Source: Arsenophonus sp031446145 (GTDB lineage: Bacteria > Pseudomonadota > Gammaproteobacteria > Enterobacterales > Enterobacteriaceae). From it: DNA of 64,000 bases. The translations under genes and the position numbers were made by a program. Shown piece after piece: positions 51,166-60,354 of this stretch (position 1 is its first letter; every line of letters starts with the position of its first letter). The stretch spans positions 558,001-622,000 of the forward strand of contig CP132903.1 of the NCBI GenBank assembly GCA_031446145.1. The letters run 5' to 3'. The notes under the pieces were generated by a model. That model worked only from the letters and a program-made list of their open reading frames with translations, did not search any database and was not told the origin of the DNA.

Positions 51166-51747
51166 ATGAGTCATTTTTTTGCTTATCTTTTTCGCATGAA
51201 ATTGATTAATCGGTGGTCATTAATGCGTAATGTGCGTACTGAAAATGTTTCAGAACATAGTTTGCAAGTTGCTTTTATTGCTCATGCATTGGCTTGTATT
51301 AAAAATCGTAAATTTAATGGACATATAAATGCTGAACGTATTGCGGTATTAGCTATGTATCATGATGCTAGTGAAGTTATTACTGGAGATTTACCGACCC
51401 CAATTAAATATCATAATACTAAAATTGCCAATGAATATAAAAAAATTGAAAAATATGCGCAAAAAAAACTTATTAAAATGTTACCAGAAGAATTACAGAA
51501 AGAATTTCTTATTATTTTGAATGATGAATATTTTTCTGAAAAAGAGTATAGAATTATTAAATCCGCAGATGCGCTTTGTGCATATTTAAAATGTTTAGAA
51601 GAATTATCTGCTGGAAATAGCGAATTTAATATAGCTAAAAGACGACTTGAAAAAATATTGACTGAATTTTATACTGATGAAATACAGTATTTTATGAAAA
51701 ATTTTGTATCAGGATTCCAATTATCTTTAGATGAAATCACTTGTTAA
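51166..51747 (+). CDS. yfbR: 5'-deoxynucleotidase YfbR
   Basis: YfbR is an HD-domain phosphatase that dephosphorylates deoxyribonucleoside 5'-monophosphates; in E. coli it can supply dUMP synthesis by way of deoxycytidine. The product is 193 residues (E. coli 199). Metal-site motifs are RTENVSEHSLQVAFIAHALA, MYHDASEVITGDLPTPIKY and KSADALCAYLKCLEEL. It shares the window with dut and nrdAB, all in deoxynucleotide supply. The C-terminus is a few residues short. Confidence 0.95.
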   Translation: MSHFFAYLFRMKLINRWSLMRNVRTENVSEHSLQVAFIAHALACIKNRKFNGHINAERIAVLAMYHDASEVITGDLPTPIKYHNTKIANEYKKIEKYAQKKLIKMLPEELQKEFLIILNDEYFSEKEYRIIKSADALCAYLKCLEELSAGNSEFNIAKRRLEKILTEFYTDEIQYFMKNFVSGFQLSLDEITC

Positions 51748-52201
51748 GTTATTTTGATAAAGTTAAAATATTTTTTTCAAACTTCTTTTTTATGTTTTTA
51801 TTATCATTTGAGGTACTGAAGGTATATTTTCATATTTTGATTTTTTATAAAATCATTTCCTTCTTTTAATTTTAAGATGATTATCAATGATATTTTATCA
51901 ATAAATGATATATATTTTTTCTTTGTGATCCTTTAATATTTTAATATATATTGCTTTTCAGTATTATTCGCTGTTTAGCTTTTAATAAAAAATAGTTTTT
52001 TTGTTATTAATGAATATTACATTTTATTTTTATAGTTTATTTTGAAAGATATCTTTTATTAAAGATGTAATACATTTTTAATAAAATAATATTTTAGATA
52101 TGCAACAAATTTTAAATATACATATTTAAAATTTGTTGCAATTTTGATTTTTCTTATGAAGATTTTTATAATATTTTAATTATAAAATAAATATTATCTA
52201 A
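51748..52201. other. Spacer between yfbR and yfaZ-like gene
   Basis: About 450 bases without a gene. The long hairpin at 52101-52140 is its main feature. Confidence 0.6.
52101..52152 (+). terminator. Long hairpin, 19-bp perfect arms, T-rich tail
   Basis: TGCAACAAATTTTAAATAT (52101-52119) and its exact reverse complement (52122-52140) flank a two-base centre, followed by ATTTTGATTTTT. The GC pairs sit at the base of the stem, and the T-rich tail suggests a terminator for plus-strand transcription from yfbR, though it lies 350 bases past that gene and only about 60 before the next start. Confidence 0.5.
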
Positions 52202-52762
52202 ATGATAAGGCATCTAGTGATAAAAAAAATACTATTAATAATAGTCGGATGTTTTTTATTGATAGATTTTTTGCATGCAATTGTTCTTGGTACTCAAATA
52301 GGAAAAGATTTTACTGAATTTTCTGCTAGCATTGGTAATAAAGGGGTTTATTTAGAAATTAACGGTAATTTAATGCGCAACAATTATGATGAGCAATTAC
52401 TTAGTTTCGGGGGGGCTTTTGGTGTTCCATTTGGGCCATTTAGCGCTTATTTTTCTGAAAAAACTTATTTTTTATCACTGAAAGATAAACGTAGCCTCAT
52501 TTTTTCTGTTGCTTCTGGTATTGGTGCTAATTTATATATTATGCCATGTTTTAGTATATACAGTGAAATTTATGGTTTACCTTATGTTTTTACTTTTAAT
52601 AATTATTCTTATAAAGAAGCAAACATTGGAATTACATATGAAATAATAAAATCATTAATCATGAGTGTCGGTTATCGTTTTATAAAAATTAAAGATAATA
52701 GTGCTGATATTAAACATACTTTTGCAGATAATTTTTTTATTGGTGGTGTCCTTCATTTTTGA
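52202..52762 (+). CDS. yfaZ: YfaZ family outer-membrane protein
   Basis: YfaZ proteins are small predicted outer-membrane beta-barrels of unknown role. The product is 186 residues. A signal peptide covers about residues 1-26 (IIVGCFLLIDFLHA), followed by alternating amphipathic strands: GTQIGKDFTEFSASIGNKGVYLEINGNL, GGAFGVPFGPFSAYF and YKEANIGITYEI...MSVGYRFIKI, ending in the aromatic-terminal strand FFIGGVLHF that BAM substrates carry. Order and length match E. coli YfaZ, though identity is modest. It is a plausible client of the BamB machinery here. Confidence 0.75.
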   Translation: MIRHLVIKKILLIIVGCFLLIDFLHAIVLGTQIGKDFTEFSASIGNKGVYLEINGNLMRNNYDEQLLSFGGAFGVPFGPFSAYFSEKTYFLSLKDKRSLIFSVASGIGANLYIMPCFSIYSEIYGLPYVFTFNNYSYKEANIGITYEIIKSLIMSVGYRFIKIKDNSADIKHTFADNFFIGGVLHF

Positions 52763-53075
52763 TTAAAAAAAGAGTTTAATAAGTTCGAGTATTTATGATT
52801 ACACATTAATTTTATTGTAAATAATTGAATAATACTTTTTAAATGTAAATGAAACAAAATATGTGAATATAGAACATTTAAATCATTAATATTTTATCAA
52901 TTAGTTAGTAATTTTATTAAATTTTTTTTAGTTTATTTTTTATTTATTTTGATATTAAAATGATTATTCATAAAATTTTTATTACTATTGTTTGTTGATA
53001 TTTCTTATGTGGAAATATTAGAAATATAAGATAAAAATATTTTTGATTTTATGAATTAAATCATTTTGTTTTCTT
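52763..53075. other. Short convergent spacer
   Basis: 313 bases between yfaZ (plus) and yfaE (minus), very AT-rich. No clear terminator or gene. Confidence 0.6.
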
Positions 53076-53342
53076 TTATACAATAATAAAAATATCAGTT
53101 ACTGGTTGACAGCTACAAGGTAGTATTTCATTATTATTGATAAATGCAATAGGTAAATTATGATATTTTATTTTTCCTTTTTTTAAATAAGTTCGACAAA
53201 TACCACAAAATCCTTTTCGACATTGAAAATTAATATAAATATTATTTTTTTCCAGTGTATCAAGAATACTAGTGTGATATTTATTGCAGAATAAAATTTT
53301 TATTTTTTTTTCATAAAGAACAAAAATTTTATGCTTTTCCAT
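53076..53342 (-). CDS. yfaE: 2Fe-2S ferredoxin-like protein YfaE
   Basis: YfaE is a plant-type [2Fe-2S] ferredoxin that maintains or regenerates the diferric-tyrosyl cofactor of NrdB. The product is 88 residues (E. coli 84). The cluster ligands are visible in CRKGFCGICRTYL and downstream ILPCSC. It starts only five bases after the nrdB stop, in the order nrdA-nrdB-yfaE, as in E. coli. Confidence 0.94.
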   Translation of the reverse strand: MEKHKIFVLYEKKIKILFCNKYHTSILDTLEKNNIYINFQCRKGFCGICRTYLKKGKIKYHNLPIAFINNNEILPCSCQPVTDIFIIV

Positions 53343-53347
53343 AATCC

Positions 53348-54484
53348 TTATAATTCAAAATTATATAATTCATTAATATTTATTTGAGAATCAATTTGTC
53401 CTACTAAATAAGAAGTTATTTCTACTTCTTGCGGTGCTACCTGTACATTATCTGACATTAACCAGGTATTAATCCATGGAATAGGATTAGAACGTGTCTG
53501 AAATGGTAATTTCAGTCCAACTACTTGCATTCTGATATTGGTGATATATTCAATATATTGACATAATATATCTTTATTAAGGCCAATCATAGAACCACCA
53601 GAAAATAAATAGTCAGCCCATGCTTTTTCTTGTTTTGCTGTTTGTACAAATAATTCATAGCATTCCTTTTCACATTCTTTTGCAATCTCAAACATTTCAG
53701 GGTCATCTTTACCTGAACGCATAAGATTTAAAATATGTTGAGTACCAGTCAGATGTAATGCTTCATCGCGGGCAATCAATTTGATAATTTTTGCATTACC
53801 TTCCATTAATTCACGTTCAGCAAAAGCAAATGAACATGCAAAGCTTACATAAAAACGAATAGCTTCTAATGCGTTTGCGCTCATTAAACATAAATAGAGT
53901 TGTTTTTTTAAATCATGTAGAGAAATAAAAATATTTTTACCATTAATAGTATGCTGGTTTTCGCCTAACATATGGTAATAACTGGTCATTTTAATTAAAT
54001 TATCATAATAAATAGAAATATCTTTTGCACGTTTTAAAATTTCATTATTAGTGATTATATCATCAAAAATACTTGATGGGTCATTTACAATATTACGAAT
54101 AATATGGGTATATGAGCGAGAATGAATAGTTTCTGAAAATGACCATGTTTCTATCCATGTCTCTAATTCTGGGATAGAAATAAGTGGTAGTAATGCAACA
54201 TTAGGGCTTCTTCCTTGAATAGAATCCAGTAATGTTTGATATTTTAAATTACTGATAAAAATATGTTTTTCGTGTTCAGGCAGTGATTGGTAATCAATTC
54301 GATCACGAGACACATCTATTTCTTCTGGACGCCAAAAAAAGGAAAGTTGTTTTTCAATCAATTGTTCAAAAATTGGATATTTTTGTTGGTCATATCGTAT
54401 AATATTAACAGGTTGACCGAAAAACATAGGTTCTTTTAATTGGTTATTTTTTTTTTGTGAAAATGTTGTATATTGATATTCCAA
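53348..54484 (-). CDS. nrdB: Class Ia ribonucleotide reductase beta subunit NrdB
   Basis: NrdB holds the diiron centre and stable tyrosyl radical that starts ribonucleotide reduction. The product is 378 residues (E. coli 376). FFGQPVNIIRYDQQKYPIFEQLIEKQLSFFWRPEEID, IPELETWIETWSFSETIHSRSYTHIIRN (iron ligands and radical Tyr), FAERELMEGNAKIIKLIARDEALHL and the C-terminal tail that docks in NrdA are present. Twelve bases follow nrdA. It needs oxygen, consistent with hemF. Confidence 0.97.
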   Translation of the reverse strand: MEYQYTTFSQKKNNQLKEPMFFGQPVNIIRYDQQKYPIFEQLIEKQLSFFWRPEEIDVSRDRIDYQSLPEHEKHIFISNLKYQTLLDSIQGRSPNVALLPLISIPELETWIETWSFSETIHSRSYTHIIRNIVNDPSSIFDDIITNNEILKRAKDISIYYDNLIKMTSYYHMLGENQHTINGKNIFISLHDLKKQLYLCLMSANALEAIRFYVSFACSFAFAERELMEGNAKIIKLIARDEALHLTGTQHILNLMRSGKDDPEMFEIAKECEKECYELFVQTAKQEKAWADYLFSGGSMIGLNKDILCQYIEYITNIRMQVVGLKLPFQTRSNPIPWINTWLMSDNVQVAPQEVEITSYLVGQIDSQININELYNFEL

Positions 54485-54496
54485 GTTAATCTCCTT

Positions 54497-56788
54497 TTAT
54501 ATTTTACAACTGCCACTATTGCAATCGTTTTCAGTAAATTCAATCGTCTTTTTAAGACCTCCATCAAAATCTTCTGAACCATCACGTGTGTTATGGTAGT
54601 AAAGTGTTTTTATACCATATTTATAAGCCATTAATAAATCTTTTATTAATTGGTGCATGGAAACTTTTTTATTAGGAAAACGGGTTGGATCATAATTAGT
54701 ATTTGCAGAAATAGATTGATCAATAAATTTTTGCATAATACCTACAAGTTGTAAATAACCAATATTATTAGGCATTTGCCATAATAATTCATAATTATTT
54801 TTTAAATTATTATATTCAGGAACTACTTGACGTAAGATTCCATCTTTAGATTCTTTAATACTAATATAACCTCTTGGTGGTTCAATTCCATTAGTGGCGT
54901 TTGATATTTGTGAAGAAGTTTCTGATGGCATTAATGCAGAAAGTGTGGAATTACGTAATCCATATTTCTTGATATTAGTTCTTAAGGTTTCCCAATCATA
55001 ATGCAGTGGTTCTGATGTTAATTTATCTAATGATTTTTTATAAGTATCAATAGGTAAAATACCTTTAGCATAAGTAGTATCATAAAATAATGGACAGTGT
55101 CCTTGTTCTTTTGCCAGTTCATTCGATGCTTTTAATAGATAATACTGTATAGCTTCAAAAGTTTTATGAGTTAAATTATTGGCGCTGCCATCAGAATAAC
55201 GTACTTGATTTTTTGCTAAATAATAAGCGTAATTAATAACACCTATACCTAAAGTGCGACGGTTCATGGAAGCTTTTTTGGCTGCAAGAACAGGATAATT
55301 TTGATAATCTAGTACTGCATCTAATGCTCGTACTATTAATACTGATAATTTTTCAAGTTCATTTAATGATTTAATCACACCTAAATTAAAAGCAGAAAGA
55401 GTGCAGAGCGCAATTTCACCTTTTGTATCTTTAATATCATTTAAAGGGTTTGTTGGCAAAAGAATTTCCATACACAGATTAGATTGACGAATGGGTGCAA
55501 CTTTAGGATTAAATGCACTGTGTGTATTACAGTGATCGACATTCTGTATATATATCCGGCCTGTTGATGCACGTTCCTGCATCATGCAGGAAAATAAATT
55601 AATAGCTTTAATGCGTTTTTGACGTATTTTTGGGTTTGCTTCATATTTTAAGTATAAACGTTCAAATTCATTCTGATTATTAAAAAATGCTTGATATAAT
55701 CCAGGAACATCAGATGGACTAAATAATGTAATTTCTTTATCTTTTATAAGACGTTCGTACATTAATTTATTTATTTGTACAGCATAATCAAGATGACGTA
55801 CACGATTATTTTCAACTCCACGATTATTTTTTAATACAAGTAAACTCTCAATTTCTAAATGCCAAAGTGGATAAAATAATGTAGCAGCTCCACCACGTAC
55901 TCCACCCTGAGAGCATGATTTTACGGCACTTTGAAAGAGTTTATAGAAAGGAATACAGCCTGTATGAAAGGCTTCTCCATTACGAATAGGACTGCCTAAC
56001 GCGCGAATATTTCCTGCATTAATGCCAATTCCTGCACGCTGAGATACGTATTTAATAATAGCGCTTGTTGTTGCATTAATAGAATCAAGTGTATCATCAC
56101 ATTCAATTAGTATGCAAGAACTAAATTGTCTAGTAGGAGTACGTACTCCTGCCATAATAGGAGTTGGCAGTGAAATTTTAAAAGTTGAAATAGCATCATA
56201 AAAAAGATGAATATAATGCAAACGTATGTTTTTTGGATATCGTGCAAAAAGGCAAGCCGCGATAAGAATATACATAAACTGTGGACTTTCATAAATTTGT
56301 CCACTGATACGATTTTGTAACAAATATTTTCCTTCTAATTGTTTAACTGCAGCATAAGAAAAATTCATGTCACGCCAATGATCTAGAAAATTATCAAGTT
56401 TATTAAATTCTGTTTCTGAATAATCTATCAACAAATGTTTATCATATTTTCCTATATTAACCATTTTTTTTACATGTTGATATAATTTAGGAGGTTCGAA
56501 TTTTCCATAAGCTTTTTTACGCAAGTGAAAAATTGCTAATCTGGCTGCAAGGTACTGATAATCAGGTGTATTAGAAGAAATAAGATCTGCTGCTGCTTTA
56601 ATTATTGTTTCATGAATATCAGCAGTTTTTATTCCGTTATAAAATTGAATTTGTGAGTGCAACTCTACTTGTGAAACAGATACATCTTTTAGATTTTCAG
56701 AAGCCCAAGTGATGACTTTATGAATTTTATCTAGATTAATGAGTTCTTTATGGCCATTACGTTTTGTTACTAAAAGACTTTCTTGCAT
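54497..56788 (-). CDS. nrdA: Class Ia ribonucleotide reductase alpha subunit NrdA
   Basis: NrdA reduces ribonucleoside diphosphates to deoxy forms. The product is 763 residues (E. coli 761). The N-terminal ATP cone begins LLVTKRNGHKE.INLDKIHKVI. The active-site cysteines are in FSSCILIE and RQSNLCMEI, the radical path includes ALMPSETSSQISNATNGIEPPRG, and the C-terminal redox pair is in CNSGSCKI. It leads nrdA-nrdB-yfaE. I looked for NrdR boxes upstream and saw none that are certain. Confidence 0.97.
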   Translation of the reverse strand: MQESLLVTKRNGHKELINLDKIHKVITWASENLKDVSVSQVELHSQIQFYNGIKTADIHETIIKAAADLISSNTPDYQYLAARLAIFHLRKKAYGKFEPPKLYQHVKKMVNIGKYDKHLLIDYSETEFNKLDNFLDHWRDMNFSYAAVKQLEGKYLLQNRISGQIYESPQFMYILIAACLFARYPKNIRLHYIHLFYDAISTFKISLPTPIMAGVRTPTRQFSSCILIECDDTLDSINATTSAIIKYVSQRAGIGINAGNIRALGSPIRNGEAFHTGCIPFYKLFQSAVKSCSQGGVRGGAATLFYPLWHLEIESLLVLKNNRGVENNRVRHLDYAVQINKLMYERLIKDKEITLFSPSDVPGLYQAFFNNQNEFERLYLKYEANPKIRQKRIKAINLFSCMMQERASTGRIYIQNVDHCNTHSAFNPKVAPIRQSNLCMEILLPTNPLNDIKDTKGEIALCTLSAFNLGVIKSLNELEKLSVLIVRALDAVLDYQNYPVLAAKKASMNRRTLGIGVINYAYYLAKNQVRYSDGSANNLTHKTFEAIQYYLLKASNELAKEQGHCPLFYDTTYAKGILPIDTYKKSLDKLTSEPLHYDWETLRTNIKKYGLRNSTLSALMPSETSSQISNATNGIEPPRGYISIKESKDGILRQVVPEYNNLKNNYELLWQMPNNIGYLQLVGIMQKFIDQSISANTNYDPTRFPNKKVSMHQLIKDLLMAYKYGIKTLYYHNTRDGSEDFDGGLKKTIEFTENDCNSGSCKI

Positions 56789-56938
56789 ATAGTAGATATA
56801 CCGATAAAGTTAGGGATCTATTTATAGATAATACTTAAATTCATAAAAAATACTATTTTTTATATTTTTTTGATTTTTGTTACAATATAATTTAATCTTT
56901 TATTTTTATCAAGTTATAAAAAAATTTTATAATATTTC

Positions 56939-57664
56939 TTATATATTTCTTCGTGATACATGCAATATATAATTCACATCAATATTTTCTCCTAAATAAA
57001 ATTTATTGATAAATGGATTATAGTTTAGTCCTATGATGTTTTGTTCTTCTAAAGAAGTTTTATCGATCCAACTGAGTAATTCAGAAGGTTGAATGAATTT
57101 TTTTATGTTATGTGTCCCTTTAGGAACAATATTTAAAATGTATTCAGCAGCAATAATAGCAAATAACCATGATTTTTTATTACGATTAATAGTAGAGAAA
57201 AATACATGTCCGCCAGGTTTGACTAATATTTCGCAAGCTTTAATGATTGATTCAGGATAAGGGACATGTTCCAGTATTTCCATGCAAGTTATTATATCAT
57301 AATTTTTAGGTTTTTTTTTTGCGTGTTTTTCAGCCGTTTCTTGTATATACTGAATTTTCATATTGTTTTTTAATGCATGTATTTTAGCATTTTCAATCAT
57401 TTGAGGTGTTACATCAATTCCTGTGACAATTGCCCCTTCTTTGTACATGCTTTCTGATAAAATACCTCCTCCGCAGCCTATATCAAGCACTTTTTTTTGA
57501 AAAATACCATTTGTATGTTTTAGTATATAGTTTAAACGTAATGGATTAATTTGATGTAAAGATGATTTATTTTTATCCCACCATTGAGATGCTATAGAAC
57601 TAAATTTTTTAATTTCATTGTAATCAATATTTTTTTTTGTATCTGAATGTTTTCTATTTTTCAT
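56939..57664 (-). CDS. ubiG: Ubiquinone biosynthesis O-methyltransferase UbiG
   Basis: UbiG carries out both O-methylations in ubiquinone synthesis, using S-adenosylmethionine. The product is 241 residues (E. coli 240). Motif I is VLDIGCGGGILSESM, then VTGIDVTPQMIENAK, CMEILEHVPYPESII and PGGHVFFSTINRNKKSWL. Retention of quinone synthesis implies a respiratory chain. It lies between nrdA and gyrA, divergent from gyrA, as in E. coli; the intervening yfaL is gone. Confidence 0.96.
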   Translation of the reverse strand: MKNRKHSDTKKNIDYNEIKKFSSIASQWWDKNKSSLHQINPLRLNYILKHTNGIFQKKVLDIGCGGGILSESMYKEGAIVTGIDVTPQMIENAKIHALKNNMKIQYIQETAEKHAKKKPKNYDIITCMEILEHVPYPESIIKACEILVKPGGHVFFSTINRNKKSWLFAIIAAEYILNIVPKGTHNIKKFIQPSELLSWIDKTSLEEQNIIGLNYNPFINKFYLGENIDVNYILHVSRRNI

Positions 57665-57777
57665 AATATAGCTGTTTCTTATGTTGATAAGTTAATTATT
57701 TTTTGTGTAAATTTTTTAAATTTTTTATACACAGATATATTATATATTTTTGATTTTATAAATTCATGTTTTTATAG

Positions 57778-57783
57778 TATAAT
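57778..57783 (+). promoter_or_regulatory. Possible gyrA -10 box
   Basis: A perfect TATAAT 42 bases before the gyrA ATG, with no convincing -35. Placement is reasonable, but chance matches are frequent in this composition. Confidence 0.35.
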
Positions 57784-57825
57784 TTTATTTCTGAATAAAT
57801 AAGGAAAAGACAGGATAATGGATCC

Positions 57826-60354
57826 ATGAGTGAGATAGTAAGAGAAATTATGCCAATCAATCTTGAAGAAGAACTTAAAGATTCTTATTTGGATTACGCG
57901 ATGTCTGTAATCGTTGGTCGTGCTCTCCCAGATGTACGAGATGGATTAAAACCAGTGCATCGTCGTGTATTATATGCAATGCATATTTTAGGCAATAATT
58001 GGGATAAACCTTATAAGAAATCAGCTCGTATAGTTGGTGATGTTATTGGTAAATATCACCCTCATGGAGATAGTGCTGTTTATGATGCTATCGTTCGTCT
58101 TGCACAACCATTTTCTATGCGTTATACGCTAGTTGATGGACAAGGAAATTTTGGTTCTGTTGATGGTGATTCTCCTGCTGCGATGCGTTATACTGAAGTG
58201 CGTATGGCAAAAATTGTGCATGAATTATTAGAGGATTTAGACAAAGAAACAGTAAATTTTGTACCTAATTATGATGGTACAGAAAAAATCCCTGATGTCA
58301 TGCCTACCCGCATTCCCAATTTGTTAATTAACGGTGCTTCAGGTATTGCAGTTGGAATGGCTACTAATATTCCACCACATAATCTTAATGAAGTGATTGA
58401 TGGTTGTTTAGCGTATATTGATAATGAAAAAATTAGTATTGAACAATTATTGCAATATATACCTGGCCCTGATTTTCCTACTGCCGGAATTATCAACGGT
58501 CATTGCGGTATTATCGATGCGTATCAAACAGGTCGTGGAACAATTTGTATACGTGGTCGTGCTAATATTGAAATCAATACCAGTGGACGCAATACCATTA
58601 TTGTTAATGAACTTCCTTATCAGGTTAATAAAGCTCGTTTGATCGAAAAAATTGCTGAATTGATTAAAGATAAACGTATTGATGGAATTAGTGCATTACG
58701 TGATGAATCCGATAAAGATGGTATGCGTATTGTTATTGAAATAAAACGCGATGCAGTAGCAGAAATTATACTTAATAATTTGTATTCTCTGACACAACTT
58801 CAAGTTTCATTTGGTATTAATATGGTTGCCTTATGTGATTCTCAACCTAAACTTTTAAATTTAAAGGAAATTATTGGATCTTTTATCCAGCATCGTAGAG
58901 AAGTAGTCACTAGACGGACAATATTTGAATTACGAAAAGCACGTGAACGTGCCCATATATTAGAAGCGTTATCAGTAGCTTTGGTCAATATTAATTCGAT
59001 GATTCCGCTTATTCAAGAAGCATTAAATTCTCATAATGCAAAATTAGTGTTAATGAGAACTCCATGGAAGTTAGGTAATCTTTCTTCGATGTTAGCAAAC
59101 ATAAATAATAAGATTAAACAAACAAAATTAGCAGAAATTAAATACGGCATAAAATATGGTCAATATTATTTAACTGAAATACAAGCACAAGCAATTCTTG
59201 ATTTGCGTTTACAAAAATTAACGAGTTTAGAATACAAAAGGATATTAAATGAGTATAATAATTTATTAAAACAGATCGAATCACTTTTAGATATACTCAA
59301 AAACCCGCAAAGATTAATAAAAATTATCAAAGCAGAATTATTAGCTGTTAAGTCACAATATCCTGATGTACGACGTACAGCAATTAATAAAAATAGTATT
59401 AATTTAAATGTTGAAGATTTGATTAATCGAGAAGATGTTATGGTTACGTTATCATATCAAGGATATATAAAATATCAACCATTATCTTCTTATGAAGCAC
59501 AGAGAAGGGGGGGTAAAGGTAAATCAGCAGCTAGAATTAAAGAAGAAGATTTTATCCAATCTTTATTAATAGCTAATACTCATAATACAATTTTATGCTT
59601 TTCTAGTCGCGGTCGTCTTTATTGGATAAAACTGTATCAGTTGCCAGAAGCACATCGTGGAGCTCGAGGTAGACCTATTGTTAATTTATTACCATTAGAA
59701 AAATATGAACGTATTACAGCAATTTTGCCAGTGTATGAGTTTAATGAAAATCATTACGTGTTAATGGTGACAGCAAGTGGAATAGTAAAAAAAACTTCAT
59801 TAAAAAATTTTAGTCATCCAAGAACTTCAGGAATTATTGCAATTAATTTAAATGAAGGAGATGAACTTATTGGTGTAGATTTAACAACAGGTGAAAATGA
59901 AGTTATGCTGTTTTCTGCTTCTGGTAAAGTAGTTCGATTTAAAGAAAATGCCGTACGCCCTATGGGGCGTACGGCAGCTGGTGTTGTAGGTATTAAATTG
60001 CAATCAGGTGATACAGTTGTTTCATTAATTATCCCCCGTAGTAAAGGTGATATTTTAACTGTTACAAAAAATGGTTATGGTAAACGTACTGAACAAATTG
60101 AATATCCGATAAAATCACGTGCTACTCAAGGTGTTATTTCTATTAAAGTAAATCAACGCAATGGTCATGTTGTTGGAGCAATTGAAGTTGATAAAAAAGA
60201 TCAAGTTATGATTATTACCGATACTGGGCGTTTAGTTCGAATACGTGTTTTAGAAGTGAGTATTGTTGGAAGAAATACACATGGTGTTACTTTAATACAT
60301 ACTACTAAAAATGAACATGTAGTTGGTATACAACGTGTTATTGAATCTATATAA
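57826..60354 (+). CDS. gyrA: DNA gyrase subunit A
   Basis: GyrA is the DNA-cutting subunit of the enzyme that introduces negative supercoils. The product is 842 residues (E. coli 875). The start at 57826 follows AGGA; an ATG at 57818 runs into a stop. The quinolone region HPHGDSAVYD has wild-type Ser83 and Asp87. The catalytic Tyr is in AAMRYTEVRM, and the GyrA-box QRRGGKG in the C-terminal pinwheel is intact. The acidic tail that ends E. coli GyrA is missing: the protein stops at QRVIESI. A GC-rich perfect hairpin lies inside the gene (59950-59975). Confidence 0.97.
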   Translation: MSEIVREIMPINLEEELKDSYLDYAMSVIVGRALPDVRDGLKPVHRRVLYAMHILGNNWDKPYKKSARIVGDVIGKYHPHGDSAVYDAIVRLAQPFSMRYTLVDGQGNFGSVDGDSPAAMRYTEVRMAKIVHELLEDLDKETVNFVPNYDGTEKIPDVMPTRIPNLLINGASGIAVGMATNIPPHNLNEVIDGCLAYIDNEKISIEQLLQYIPGPDFPTAGIINGHCGIIDAYQTGRGTICIRGRANIEINTSGRNTIIVNELPYQVNKARLIEKIAELIKDKRIDGISALRDESDKDGMRIVIEIKRDAVAEIILNNLYSLTQLQVSFGINMVALCDSQPKLLNLKEIIGSFIQHRREVVTRRTIFELRKARERAHILEALSVALVNINSMIPLIQEALNSHNAKLVLMRTPWKLGNLSSMLANINNKIKQTKLAEIKYGIKYGQYYLTEIQAQAILDLRLQKLTSLEYKRILNEYNNLLKQIESLLDILKNPQRLIKIIKAELLAVKSQYPDVRRTAINKNSINLNVEDLINREDVMVTLSYQGYIKYQPLSSYEAQRRGGKGKSAARIKEEDFIQSLLIANTHNTILCFSSRGRLYWIKLYQLPEAHRGARGRPIVNLLPLEKYERITAILPVYEFNENHYVLMVTASGIVKKTSLKNFSHPRTSGIIAINLNEGDELIGVDLTTGENEVMLFSASGKVVRFKENAVRPMGRTAAGVVGIKLQSGDTVVSLIIPRSKGDILTVTKNGYGKRTEQIEYPIKSRATQGVISIKVNQRNGHVVGAIEVDKKDQVMIITDTGRLVRIRVLEVSIVGRNTHGVTLIHTTKNEHVVGIQRVIESI
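59950..59975. repeat. GC-rich perfect inverted repeat within gyrA
   Basis: GCCGTACGCCC (59950-59960), loop TATG, then GGGCGTACGGC (59965-59975): 11 perfect pairs, mostly GC, in a very AT-rich gene. It encodes AVRPMGRTA in the pinwheel domain. Confidence 0.95.
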
